The position numbers were made by a program, and so were the translations under genes. 64,000 nucleotides of DNA from NCBI GenBank assembly GCA_023415835.1, contig JAEZJK010000075.1, forward strand, positions 20,037-84,036, written 5' to 3'. Positions 1-8,500 of the stretch are shown piece after piece; within the stretch, counting starts at the first letter, position 1, and every line of letters starts with the position of its first letter. This DNA comes from Bacillota bacterium. Its GTDB lineage: Bacteria > Bacillota > UBA4882 > UBA8346. The notes below the pieces were generated by a model, which saw nothing but the letters and a program-made list of their open reading frames with translations, was not told where the DNA came from and ran no database searches.

Positions 1-1445
1 TTACCTTGCAAGTTAGCGGCGGCGTTAATCAATCAAAAGCGTTGACTCCGGCAGTAGATGATGCTTCCCCTTTGGGAGATAAGCTCTTTATGGAAATGGA
101 GCTAGGTAAAAGCCGGTTGTTTCTCGGAGAAAAGACTCCGTTGAAGATCAAGGTCTATTTTAGCGAAATTACAATTGATGAAATAAGTTATCCCGTAATT
201 AACCAGAAGGAATTCGTATTAGATCAAATGAATAAACCAAACCAAAGAAAGACATCGATCAATGGCCGTTCATATCAACTGGTTGAGTTTTCAACCAACA
301 TTACTCCGGTTAAGTCCGGTAAATTTACTTTAGGACCGGCACATTTGAATTGTACCGTTTTAATTAAACAACAAACCAACGATTCATTTTTTTCCAACTT
401 TAAAAAATATCCGTTCGAATTGAAAAGCAGTCAACTGATGATTAATGTTTTACCTTTGCCAACCGGGAAACCGGCTAACTTTTCCGGTGGAATCGGGCAA
501 TTTAAAATCCAAGCTACCGGCCAGCCCACTGAAGTACTACAAGGAGAGCCGATCACCCTAAAGCTGATTGTAACCGGGAACGGTAATCTCCAAACGATAA
601 ATGCGCCATTTTTGAACAATGATCAAGGATTAAAGGTATATGACGCTCAGAAAAAAAATTCAGGCAAAGGGGAGACCGGCCAGATCCATTTTGAACAAGT
701 GGTTATTCCAATTGACCATAAGGTAAAACAGATCGGGCCTTTCAATTTCTCCTATTTTGACCCGTACCAGGGAAGTTATCGTCAAGCGACTGCCCCGGCG
801 ATTCCGGTCAATGTCAAGCCAAACCCGAATTTTAAAGCGGTTTTATTTTCCGATACCGCAACGGACGATGAGAGTTATGGACAGGATTTGGTATTCATTA
901 AAGAGCGGTTAGGGAGTTTGAAACGGCGTGAAGGACAACTTATTTACCAACATTGGTTTTGGTGGTTGCAACTGCTTCCTTTGCTAGGTTTGATTATCGT
1001 TTTGGGTTGCCGGAGATATCACCTGATGCTGCATTCGGACTCGCCCCGTTCCCGGGCGCTCCGAGCCAGTAGCCAAGCTACCAGGCAAATGGCCAAGGTT
1101 AAAACGTGGTTGACTGAAAAACCCGAGAATGCACTGGAAGAATTGCATTTAATTATCCGGGAATATCTGGGGGAAAAATATCAATTGAATACCGCCGGAA
1201 TGACTGGAAGTGTGGTAGGGAAAATTGCCGATGATGGAGTTAATCCGGAAATACTACAAGATATAAAAGACTTCTTTGACCGGTATGATTATTACCGGTT
1301 TACCGGAAGTAAAATCGGCGCGGCTGAAGTTGGGCAATTGTGGGAGAGAGTGAACCGGATCATTAAAAACATTGATCAAATCGAAAATTATTCCCCAAAG
1401 GTAAGTAAAGGGCTGGAAAGGAGAGGGCAAAATGGGAAACTTTAA
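1..1445 (+). CDS. batD: BatD family aerotolerance protein (5' end outside window)
   Basis: Membrane-anchored BatD, a large, mostly extracytoplasmic protein of the Bat operon, which is linked to oxidative stress and aerotolerance in Bacteroidetes and spirochaetes; its biochemical role is not established. The reading frame is open through the left edge, so the true start lies upstream. About 310 visible residues form beta-rich Ig-like modules. One transmembrane helix follows near visible residue 316-336 (HWFWWLQLLPLLGLIIVLG), then a charged cytoplasmic tail of about 140 residues. The next gene overlaps its 3' end and encodes BatE, which supports the call. batA, batB and a MoxR ATPase would be expected to the left. 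Confidence 0.85.
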   Translation, partial: TLQVSGGVNQSKALTPAVDDASPLGDKLFMEMELGKSRLFLGEKTPLKIKVYFSEITIDEISYPVINQKEFVLDQMNKPNQRKTSINGRSYQLVEFSTNITPVKSGKFTLGPAHLNCTVLIKQQTNDSFFSNFKKYPFELKSSQLMINVLPLPTGKPANFSGGIGQFKIQATGQPTEVLQGEPITLKLIVTGNGNLQTINAPFLNNDQGLKVYDAQKKNSGKGETGQIHFEQVVIPIDHKVKQIGPFNFSYFDPYQGSYRQATAPAIPVNVKPNPNFKAVLFSDTATDDESYGQDLVFIKERLGSLKRREGQLIYQHWFWWLQLLPLLGLIIVLGCRRYHLMLHSDSPRSRALRASSQATRQMAKVKTWLTEKPENALEELHLIIREYLGEKYQLNTAGMTGSVVGKIADDGVNPEILQDIKDFFDRYDYYRFTGSKIGAAEVGQLWERVNRIIKNIDQIENYSPKVSKGLERRGQNGKL

Positions 1446-2247
1446 TGTTGCCATGAGGTTTTTTAAGGCCGGTATTTATTTTTTGATATTAATAGCTTTT
1501 CTGGCCTTTGGACAATCGGCCTTTAGCAGCCCTGAAACGAGCGGTACCAAGCCGGAGGCTATGTTTGATGAAGCTAACAGAGCCTATCAAAAGGGCGATT
1601 TCGTTAAGGCGGCCGGACTTTACCAGCAACTTTGCGATGAAGGTTATCTGAACGGAAATCTACTCTATAATCTTGGCAATGCTTATTTTAAGCTTGGAGC
1701 AAAAGGCAGGGCGATCCTCAACTATGAAAGGGCGAAGCGTTTGATTCCGGGCGATGCGGATTTGAACGCAAACCTTAATTATGCTCTAGCCGGAGTCCAG
1801 GAGGGAGTTCCCGATTGGAAACAAGGTTTTATAAAATTTTTGACAGGAATGGCTTCAGTTGAACAATTGGCAATCTCCGGTTCGGTTTGGTTTTTTGGCT
1901 TTATCATTTTAATAATATTGTGGATCATAAATCCGGCGCCATTAAGGAATATTATTGAAGGTAACCATAGAAAATGGTGGCTGATGATCGTTTTTGGCTG
2001 TTTCATAATATTTTTCATCCATAGTACGTTGGGAATCTTGACATACTGGGATCAATCCCGGGAACAAGCGGTGGCGGTTAAGGGTGATTCAGTCCGGTTT
2101 GAACCATCCCAAGCGGCGACGCTCTATTATCATCTGGCAGAAGGTACAAGAGCGCAAATCCTGGAGGAGAAATATACTTGGGTGATGATCAAGCGGATTG
2201 ACGGGAAAAGAGGTTGGGTAAAAAAGGATTGTTTGGAAATAATTTAA
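1432..2247 (+). CDS. batE: BatE-like TPR and SH3 domain membrane protein
   Basis: Likely partner of BatD in the Bat complex. A signal or anchor segment lies at about residues 10-30. TPR-like repeats span about 35-115 (AYQKGDFVKAA, LGNAYFKLGAKGRAI). Two transmembrane helices lie near 144-167 and 183-206, and a C-terminal bacterial SH3 domain spans about 214-271 and ends with GWVKKDCLEII. The ATG at 1432 is favoured by the strong ribosome binding site GGAAAGGAGAG and gives a 14-nt overlap with batD, typical of translational coupling. Domain order TPR-TM-SH3 matches BatE proteins. Function is inferred from family and neighbourhood. Confidence 0.82.
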   Translation: MGNFNVAMRFFKAGIYFLILIAFLAFGQSAFSSPETSGTKPEAMFDEANRAYQKGDFVKAAGLYQQLCDEGYLNGNLLYNLGNAYFKLGAKGRAILNYERAKRLIPGDADLNANLNYALAGVQEGVPDWKQGFIKFLTGMASVEQLAISGSVWFFGFIILIILWIINPAPLRNIIEGNHRKWWLMIVFGCFIIFFIHSTLGILTYWDQSREQAVAVKGDSVRFEPSQAATLYYHLAEGTRAQILEEKYTWVMIKRIDGKRGWVKKDCLEII

Positions 2248-2290
2248 CCGCCGATCCGCTGATGGCGCTGGAAAAGGGCAAAGTATCGAA

Positions 2291-2364
2291 TTTATTTCAA
2301 TTTATGGATCAAGGAAAATATGTCGCAATAATCTAGGATAGTCAAGAAACTTATTGCGACATAT
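2291..2364. repeat. Dispersed palindromic repeat, copy 1
   Basis: Copy 1 of a repeat also found at 10056-10125. It starts with TTTATTTCAATTTAT and contains a perfect 14-bp inverted repeat (2318-2331 ATATGTCGCAATAA; 2351-2364 its exact complement) around a 19-nt loop. It lies between batE and the protease gene. No T-tract follows the stem, so it is not an obvious terminator. Confidence 0.7.
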
Positions 2365-2377
2365 ATAGATTGGAAGG

Positions 2378-2406
2378 TTGACAAGAATTAAAGATAGTGA
2401 TAGGTT
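2378..2406 (+). promoter_or_regulatory. Possible sigma-A promoter of the protease gene
   Basis: A perfect -35 box TTGACA (2378-2383), a 17-nt spacer and a weak -10 box TAGGTT (2401-2406) lie about 55 nt before the chosen start of prc and just after the palindromic repeat. The poor -10 box lowers confidence. Confidence 0.4.
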
Positions 2407-2460
2407 TAAAATAATAATTTTTGAATGTGTATAAACATTAGAAATGAAAAGGGAATTGAC

Positions 2461-4560
2461 ATGAAAAAACCAATCTTTAAGTTTTTATTACCGCTTCTGG
2501 TTATTGTTTTATTGATCTTCGGCATTACTTCAGCGGATAACCGCATCGGAAAAGATACAGTTACTACTAGAATTGTGCTTCAGGCGTTAGAAAATTGGCA
2601 TTATAACGAAGTGAGGTTGAATGATAATTTTTCACAGAAAGCATTCGGCCTTTTTATAAAAAGATTGGATCCGAACAAAAGATTTTTGTTAAAATCCGAT
2701 ATTGCACAATTAAAGCAATATCAAAATAGAATTGACGATGAACTGAGAACAGGAAAGTACGGATTATCAGATCAAGCATCGACAATTTTAAAGAAGCGAA
2801 CCGCAAAAGTCCAGGCTTATTATGAAGAGATTTTAAAACATCCTTTTGATTTTTCAGAGGATGAAAAATTGGAGATGGACGCTGATAAAAGGGATTATTG
2901 TTCCGATGAAGCCGAACAAAAAGAGTTCTGGAGAAAGATCCTTAAATACCGGACTTTAGTATATTATTTGTCTCTTGAAAACGACCAGAATGTTAAATCA
3001 AAATCTGAAACTAAGGTCCCGGTTTTCCGGCCGGAGCTGGAAGCCCAAGCTAGGGAAAAGCTTTCCCGAAGCTTAAAAAGAGAGTTCCAAATGTTATTAA
3101 CCGAGAATAACAACGATCAGATAGAACAATATTTGAATGCTGTCGCGGGGAGTCTCGATCCTCATACCACCTATTTTCTGCCAGAACAGGCTGAAGAATT
3201 TGAATCTGATATCTCGGGGACTTTGGAAGGGATCGGAGCCATCTTAGAAGCGGATGGGGAATATATAAAAGTAAACGAGATCGTTCCGGGAAGCGCCGCT
3301 TGGCGGCAAAGTGAGCTTAAGGCGGGCGATCTGATCATGAAAGTTGGGCAAGGAGCCGAAGAACCGGTGGACATTTCTTTTATGCCTCAAAACCAAGTTG
3401 TTAAACAAATTCGTGGCAAAAAAGGCACTGAGGTTCGGTTGACTGTCAAAAAACCGGATGGCCGGATTATGGTAATCCCGATTGTCAGGGATGTAGTGGT
3501 GATCGAAGAGGCTTATGCCAAGTCGGCAATAATTAATAATCAACAATTAGGGAAAAAATTCGGTTATATATATTTACCATCTTTTTATCATGATTATAAA
3601 TCAAAAAATGGCCGGAGCGCTGCTGAAGATGTCAGTAATCAACTTCAAAAAATGAAAACTGAGAAGGTTGACGGCGTAATTTTGGATTTGAGGAATAATT
3701 ATGGAGGCATTTTAGACGATGCTGTCTCCATGTCCGGCCTTTTTATCAAGAATGGCCCGGTGGTTCAGGTGAAAAACGGCGCCGGCCATATCGAGGTGCT
3801 CAATGATCCGGATCAGAAGATCGTTTACAGCGGTCATTTGGTAGTTTTAATTAATTCCTTAAGCGCTTCGGCTTCGGAAATATTAGCAGCTGCGCTTCAA
3901 GATTATGGCCGGGCAATCATTATCGGAGGGCCGACTTCTTACGGGAAAGGCACGGTTCAGGTGATCACTGATTTAGACCGTTTATTGGGGAAGGAGTATT
4001 CAGTTTTAAAACCGATTGGCTCATTGAAACTGACGATTCAAAAGTATTACCGGATTAACGGCGGTTCGACTCAGAGTGAAGGAGTTGCTGCCGATATACC
4101 TTTGCCCGATGTAAATCAGAGCCTGAACCGGGAGAAGGACTTGGATAATGCGCTCTCTTGGGATACCATTTCCTCCACCTATTATAAAAAATGGCCTGCA
4201 GATCAAAACAATCTCAAGCAGATTAGAGCTAGAAGCCTAGAACGGGTTAAAGCTAACCCATCATTTAAGTTAATTTCCGAGCATGTTAAACGCGTTGAAG
4301 AGCAGCGAGAGAATACAAGCCAATCATTACAGCTAACTAAGGTTTTCGGAGAGCAAGAGGTTTTGAAGGAAGAGGCGGAGCGTTTAAAGAATTACGCAGC
4401 CGAACGTTCATATTTGAAGGTAACAGTTTTAAACGGCGCTAATGGTAATTCTAAGGATCAGAACAGGGCCGAGAAGTTAAAGGAATGGCAGAAGCAGGTC
4501 GGAGCCGATCCCTATATCGATGAAGCTATGTTTGTATTGGGAGACGTAATTAATCAATAG
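2461..4560 (+). CDS. prc: C-terminal processing protease Prc/Tsp (S41 family)
   Basis: Periplasmic or extracytoplasmic serine protease that degrades or trims proteins from their C-terminus. In Gram-negative bacteria Prc processes PBP3 and controls murein hydrolases. At about 699 residues it has the long Prc/Tsp architecture, not that of the short CtpA type: signal anchor (residues 1-22), N-terminal helical region, PDZ domain (about 250-345), S41 catalytic core and a C-terminal DUF3340-like part. The catalytic dyad is visible as Ser470 in SASASE and Lys496 in YGKGTVQ. An upstream in-frame ATG at 2425 exists, but the ATG at 2461 directly precedes the signal peptide and has AAAAGGGA before it. 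The alcohol dehydrogenase follows 21 nt later. Confidence 0.92.
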   Translation: MKKPIFKFLLPLLVIVLLIFGITSADNRIGKDTVTTRIVLQALENWHYNEVRLNDNFSQKAFGLFIKRLDPNKRFLLKSDIAQLKQYQNRIDDELRTGKYGLSDQASTILKKRTAKVQAYYEEILKHPFDFSEDEKLEMDADKRDYCSDEAEQKEFWRKILKYRTLVYYLSLENDQNVKSKSETKVPVFRPELEAQAREKLSRSLKREFQMLLTENNNDQIEQYLNAVAGSLDPHTTYFLPEQAEEFESDISGTLEGIGAILEADGEYIKVNEIVPGSAAWRQSELKAGDLIMKVGQGAEEPVDISFMPQNQVVKQIRGKKGTEVRLTVKKPDGRIMVIPIVRDVVVIEEAYAKSAIINNQQLGKKFGYIYLPSFYHDYKSKNGRSAAEDVSNQLQKMKTEKVDGVILDLRNNYGGILDDAVSMSGLFIKNGPVVQVKNGAGHIEVLNDPDQKIVYSGHLVVLINSLSASASEILAAALQDYGRAIIIGGPTSYGKGTVQVITDLDRLLGKEYSVLKPIGSLKLTIQKYYRINGGSTQSEGVAADIPLPDVNQSLNREKDLDNALSWDTISSTYYKKWPADQNNLKQIRARSLERVKANPSFKLISEHVKRVEEQRENTSQSLQLTKVFGEQEVLKEEAERLKNYAAERSYLKVTVLNGANGNSKDQNRAEKLKEWQKQVGADPYIDEAMFVLGDVINQ

Positions 4561-4581
4561 TATAATAACTTAGGAGCAAAA

Positions 4582-5751
4582 ATGGAAAACTTTGAATTCT
4601 TAAGCCCCACTAGGATAATTTTCGGACGCGGAGTCGAGGAACGGGTGGGAGAAGAAACTAAAAAGTATGCCGGGAAAGTATTGCTGCATTACGGCGGTGG
4701 TAGTATCAAACGGTCCGGGCTATATGACAAGATTGTCGCCTCTTTAAAAGGGGCGGGGGTGGATTTTATAGAGTTATCCGGAGTACAACCCAATCCACGC
4801 TTGAGCCTGGTGCAGGAAGGGATCAAAGTATGCCGTGAACAGAAAATAGGTTTTATTTTAGCAGTGGGTGGCGGTAGTGTAATCGATTCCGCCAAGGCGA
4901 TTGGGGTAGGGGTAGAATATTCCGGCGATGTTTGGGATTTTTACGCTAATAAGGCTATACCGGAAAAGGCTTTACCAACCGGAGCGGTCCTGACCATACC
5001 TGCAGCCGGGAGCGAGGCCAGTAAGAGTTCGGTGATTACCAACGAGAACGGCTGGTTGAAATGGGGCCTGAATGTGGAATTAAACCGTCCCCGGTTTGCG
5101 GTGATGAACCCGGAGCTGACTTTCACCCTGCCGCCGTATCAGACAGCCTGCGGCGCAGTGGATATCATGGCGCATGTGATGGAGCGTTACTTTACTGATG
5201 TTAAACACGTAGATCTCACCGATCGGCTTTGTGAAGCGACTTTAAAAACGATGATTGTTAATACGCCGATTGCAATCGCCCAACCTGACAACTATGACGC
5301 CCGCGCCGAAATGATGTGGGCTGGGACATTGGCCCATAACGACCTTTTAAGCACCGGGCGTTTGGGAGACTGGGCTCCCCATATGATTGAACAAGAGCTA
5401 AGCGCTATTTACGACGTAGCCCATGGAGCCGGTTTGGCGGTAATCTTTCCGGCATGGATGAAATATATGCTCCATCGGAATATGGAAAAGTTCACTCAAT
5501 TTGCCGTAAGGGTCTGGGATGTGGAATATGACTTTGAAGATCCGGAGCGGACTGCGATGGAAGGGATTAAAAGACTGGAAGATTTCTACCGGCGGATTGG
5601 AATGCCGGTTACATTGCGGGAGCTGGGAATCTCCAGCGATCGTTTGGAAGAGATGGCGGGTAAGGCTATTAAGCCTTGGACGTTCACGGTCGGTAATGTC
5701 AGTAAATTATCCCGAGATGAAGTGCTTTCGATTCTAAAATTGGCTTTATAG
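4582..5751 (+). CDS. Iron-containing alcohol dehydrogenase (butanol dehydrogenase/YqhD-like)
   Basis: NAD(P)H-dependent group III alcohol dehydrogenase that probably reduces aldehydes to alcohols in fermentation or detoxification. The 389-residue length is typical. The nucleotide-binding motif GGGSVIDSAK is clear. Metal ligands are suggested by the Asp/His pair in AVDIMAHVMERYF and by His residues in WAPHMIEQELSAIYDVAHGAG. The start ATG has a good AGGAG 6 nt upstream. A rho-independent terminator follows at 5861. The butanol dehydrogenase (BdhA/YqhD) branch fits best; the exact substrate cannot be read from sequence. Confidence 0.9.
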   Translation: MENFEFLSPTRIIFGRGVEERVGEETKKYAGKVLLHYGGGSIKRSGLYDKIVASLKGAGVDFIELSGVQPNPRLSLVQEGIKVCREQKIGFILAVGGGSVIDSAKAIGVGVEYSGDVWDFYANKAIPEKALPTGAVLTIPAAGSEASKSSVITNENGWLKWGLNVELNRPRFAVMNPELTFTLPPYQTACGAVDIMAHVMERYFTDVKHVDLTDRLCEATLKTMIVNTPIAIAQPDNYDARAEMMWAGTLAHNDLLSTGRLGDWAPHMIEQELSAIYDVAHGAGLAVIFPAWMKYMLHRNMEKFTQFAVRVWDVEYDFEDPERTAMEGIKRLEDFYRRIGMPVTLRELGISSDRLEEMAGKAIKPWTFTVGNVSKLSRDEVLSILKLAL

Positions 5752-5860
5752 AGGCGGGAGTATTTTAACTTAACGGGATAGGGTCACATCTGTGTCTTTA
5801 GCTTGTTTGGGTTATTGAGACGGTTAAAGAGTCAAGAGAAGAAATAGATAGTAAAAACAA

Positions 5861-5886
5861 AGCTGCTGAAAATGGCGGCTTTTTTG
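5861..5886 (+). terminator. Rho-independent terminator after the alcohol dehydrogenase
   Basis: Stem AGCTGCT / GGCGGCT (7 pairs including G-U pairs), a 6-nt loop and a run of T follow the gene by about 110 nt. Confidence 0.75.
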
Positions 5887-5950
5887 TTTGGGAAAAGGGA
5901 CGCCGTCTCACCCACCCGTAACTTGAGTGCTTGATGATATCTGCTTGCCG

Positions 5951-5998
5951 CTCCCCTCTCCATGCTGTTGGTTATTCAGGATGTTTTAGAGAGGGGAA
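5951..5998. repeat. CCCCTCTCC hairpin repeat, copy 1
   Basis: CCCCTCTC (5953-5960) pairs with GAGAGGGG (5989-5996) around a 28-nt loop. Related to the hairpins at 6081, 6316 and, more loosely, 41221. Confidence 0.6.
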
Positions 5999-6080
5999 GT
6001 ATGGTTGATTCGAGTTTTTGGTTTATATTTTTTATAGGCATTAATTGAAATAATTACTTAAACCCGAAATAAAACATGCT

Positions 6081-6126
6081 GCCCCTCTCCAAACATTCAG
6101 AATTGGTAGCGTTCGTGGAGAGGGGT
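6081..6126. repeat. CCCCTCTCC hairpin repeat, copy 2
   Basis: Perfect 10-bp inverted repeat CCCCTCTCCA (6082-6091) / TGGAGAGGGG (6116-6125) with a 24-nt loop. Confidence 0.65.
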
Positions 6127-6315
6127 GCTGCATTATGCAACTTAGACTGATCGGGTATCGGGCGGGGTGAGGCGAATGTCATACAGTTTGCCAGTGTTCC
6201 CTCAGAAATCGAATGGTTACTTAATGTTGTCCGGGGATTTTCATTTGCATAGATGACGTGATTTTGCAAAATATCATCGATAGGGGATTTTTAACGAAAC
6301 ATATCAACCCAAGCT

Positions 6316-6360
6316 GCCTCTCCCCTGGACTTTCAAATGAACACCGGGTCAAGGGGAGGG
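6316..6360. repeat. CCCCTCTCC hairpin repeat, copy 3 (degenerate)
   Basis: Imperfect inverted repeat CTCTCCCCTGGAC / GTCAAGGGGAGGG, the same design as copies 1 and 2. Confidence 0.5.
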
Positions 6361-6436
6361 ACGAAGTATCATAGCCGCTATAACCACTCGGATATCAGGC
6401 GAGGCAGGGCGTTTTTAGGTAATCCTTCTAACCCCA

Positions 6437-6473
6437 AATCCCCTTAATCTGCTTAATCACGACTAATCATTTA
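6437..6473. repeat. Phased AATC tract, 9-10 nt period
   Basis: AATC recurs at 6437, 6446, 6455 and 6465 with intervening C/T-rich words (AATCCCCTT, AATCTGCTT, AATCACGACT). Resembles the tracts at 10300 and 11720. Confidence 0.45.
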
Positions 6474-6602
6474 AACCACACATCAATACTTTCCAAGAAA
6501 AAGGATGGAACTTTGTTTTTGGAAAAAGGCAGGGAATTTCCGCAACCTGTCAAATTGCTTCAAAATAATAGTAAAAAGTAATTTTAAAATTGGAGGACAA
6601 AA

Positions 6603-8267
6603 ATGAAGCTTAAGTTATCATTGGTCTCCCTTATAGTGCTGTTTTTGGCGATACCTATCCATGCTGAAAATTTATTTTTGTTTGATCAAGAGTCGAAGGT
6701 CGGCTTTGAATATGATAATGACAGCGGAGTATTGATGGACAGGTTTAAATTGGAGGGTAAACCGGCCGCGGTAATTAAAATTAACGAACCGGCCAAATAT
6801 GCGATAATTCAGGCTCCCGTTGCAACGTCGAAAAAAGATGTTTTCCCAGGAGAATTGTTAATTGTCGATTGCAATAGCGGCGCCATCGATAAAACGATAC
6901 CCCTTGGTTACGCCCCATATCAGTGGCAGTTTTCCCAGGAAGGGCAGGATATTTTAGTATTTTACCAAACCTCGCCTTCCGGTGGGAATAGCGAACTATT
7001 AAAATATAGCTTGGTTGAAATGGCGGAAGAAAAACTGCTTTTAAATACTAACAAAGTTTACGATAGCGTTATTGCAAACAATGGTAGCTGTATTTATGCA
7101 TTAACCCAAAAAGATAATATTAAAGTATTAAACAAAATAAGCATCTCTCCCCTGAAACTTGAGAGTTCGCTAGAGTTCGGCAAATATTCTTATGAAATGC
7201 ATCTCTTAAATCAAGAACGGATAGTTATAATTGAAAAGAATTACAATAGAACGGTTTTTAATCCATTGGGTAGTGTAAAGTTAATTAATACAGTCGAAAA
7301 CCAAATCATCGCCCAGCAAGAACTGAAGTTGGATCAGGCAGTTATTGAGAAAGATCCCAAAAATAACATAATTCATATTGTAAATTATAAATTTAACTCC
7401 TGGGATGCCATGGGGGTCAAACGTATCAATGGGAAACATTCGCTACTTAGTATCGACTCCCGAGGGATTCGGGTCAAAAATTACGATCAAGTGTTTATCG
7501 GGATCAAATACATAGCATCTTTAGATTTGCTATTCGTATTAAACGAGAACTCACTACGGATTATTGATTATCAAAAATCCTTGGAAAACGAATATAACAC
7601 CGGCCGAAACTACGAAGTTTTAGGAGACGACCGCTATAGCGGTGATAAAATGTATTTTTTGACCGATGCTAACTTTTTAGTGCTCTATAACCCTACTCAA
7701 AATCGGGCCAAAATTTTCGACCTTAATCAAAATGAAGTGGTTACGGAAGTAACCAGCGGGCGCAAGGGGAAAAGGTTCATCGGGAAAGCCACTGGGGGCG
7801 GAATGGTAAAATCCATAGTAAAGATTGTAAAGGAAATCACCGTATTTAAGCATCCTTCTTTTAGCGATTCTTTTGAGACGCAGGTCGCATACGATCCGGG
7901 TTCACAACAAATTTACATTTTCGATAAAATGACCTTTGACATTACTATTATAGGTGGGAATTTTGAAAAGAAAGGTTTGATAACTTCAGAAGAGGAATTG
8001 CTCAGCATGTACCAATCTCAGGATAAAAAGGAGATATTTGTATCCACCACTCAGCAACTATACTGGCTTGATCCAAACTCCAATTCTTTAGTTCCGCTTT
8101 ACAGATTTACTGAAGGAATAAAGAAAGACTCATTAATAATTCGGCATAATCATCTTTTGTACTTGACAAATGTTGAGTTAATTGTAATTGACGCCTCGAC
8201 CCATGAGGTCAAAGGTTCCCATTATTTATACGATAATGACGGAAGATTTAAATACCTATTTTTATAA
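6603..8267 (+). CDS. Secreted beta-propeller-like protein of unknown function
   Basis: No specific family was recognised. The 554-residue protein begins with a clear Sec signal peptide (residues 1-21, cleavage after IHA). It continues as repeated four-stranded units with hydrophobic beta-strands, Gly/Asp turns and words such as LLIVDCNSG, LFVLNENSLRIID and IYIFDKMTFDITII. This resembles YVTN/WD40-like propellers and predicts a periplasmic or surface location. The strong ribosome binding site TTGGAGGA supports the ATG at 6603. The gene stands alone between a repeat-rich gap and a convergent OmpA-domain gene, so its neighbours give no clear function. It could be a scaffold or ligand-binding protein. 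Confidence 0.7.
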   Translation: MKLKLSLVSLIVLFLAIPIHAENLFLFDQESKVGFEYDNDSGVLMDRFKLEGKPAAVIKINEPAKYAIIQAPVATSKKDVFPGELLIVDCNSGAIDKTIPLGYAPYQWQFSQEGQDILVFYQTSPSGGNSELLKYSLVEMAEEKLLLNTNKVYDSVIANNGSCIYALTQKDNIKVLNKISISPLKLESSLEFGKYSYEMHLLNQERIVIIEKNYNRTVFNPLGSVKLINTVENQIIAQQELKLDQAVIEKDPKNNIIHIVNYKFNSWDAMGVKRINGKHSLLSIDSRGIRVKNYDQVFIGIKYIASLDLLFVLNENSLRIIDYQKSLENEYNTGRNYEVLGDDRYSGDKMYFLTDANFLVLYNPTQNRAKIFDLNQNEVVTEVTSGRKGKRFIGKATGGGMVKSIVKIVKEITVFKHPSFSDSFETQVAYDPGSQQIYIFDKMTFDITIIGGNFEKKGLITSEEELLSMYQSQDKKEIFVSTTQQLYWLDPNSNSLVPLYRFTEGIKKDSLIIRHNHLLYLTNVELIVIDASTHEVKGSHYLYDNDGRFKYLFL

Positions 8268-8465
8268 TCTCATAGTATCTGAGAAGAATTATCGATAAGC
8301 GTGGGTCAAGATGGCGTTAAGCGGAGTCCATGCCCTTCAAACTGTTCCATCCTGGAACACAGGCCGCTTTCAGGGTCCTACCCCGGTTCGCCTATCTACC
8401 CTTAAACGCCTCAAAGCCCTTCAAATCGTCTGGTTGCCGTTCCCATCTCCTTGCCCTTAAAGAAT

Positions 8466-8490
8466 TTAGGCCGGCAAATCGCCGGCCTAA
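8466..8490 (-). terminator. Hairpin terminator of the OmpA/TIG gene
   Basis: Perfect 10-bp palindrome TTAGGCCGGC / GCCGGCCTAA with a 5-nt loop. Read on the minus strand it follows the OmpA-domain gene by 10 nt and leads into AATTCTTT, so it is probably its terminator with a weak T-tract. The rest of the gap (8268-8465) shows repeated CCCTTCAAA words and no gene. Confidence 0.6.
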
Positions 8491-8500
8491 TAGTCATCTC

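Larger units (their letters stand above)
5887..6602. other. Gene-free region rich in hairpin repeats
   Basis: No convincing gene lies between the terminator at 5861 and the propeller gene at 6603. The region holds three GC-rich hairpins built on CCCCTCTCC (5951-5998, 6081-6126, 6316-6360) and a phased AATC-type tract (6437-6473). A short open frame on the minus strand at 6054-6269 runs through the second hairpin and has no family features, so it was not called. Confidence 0.6.
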
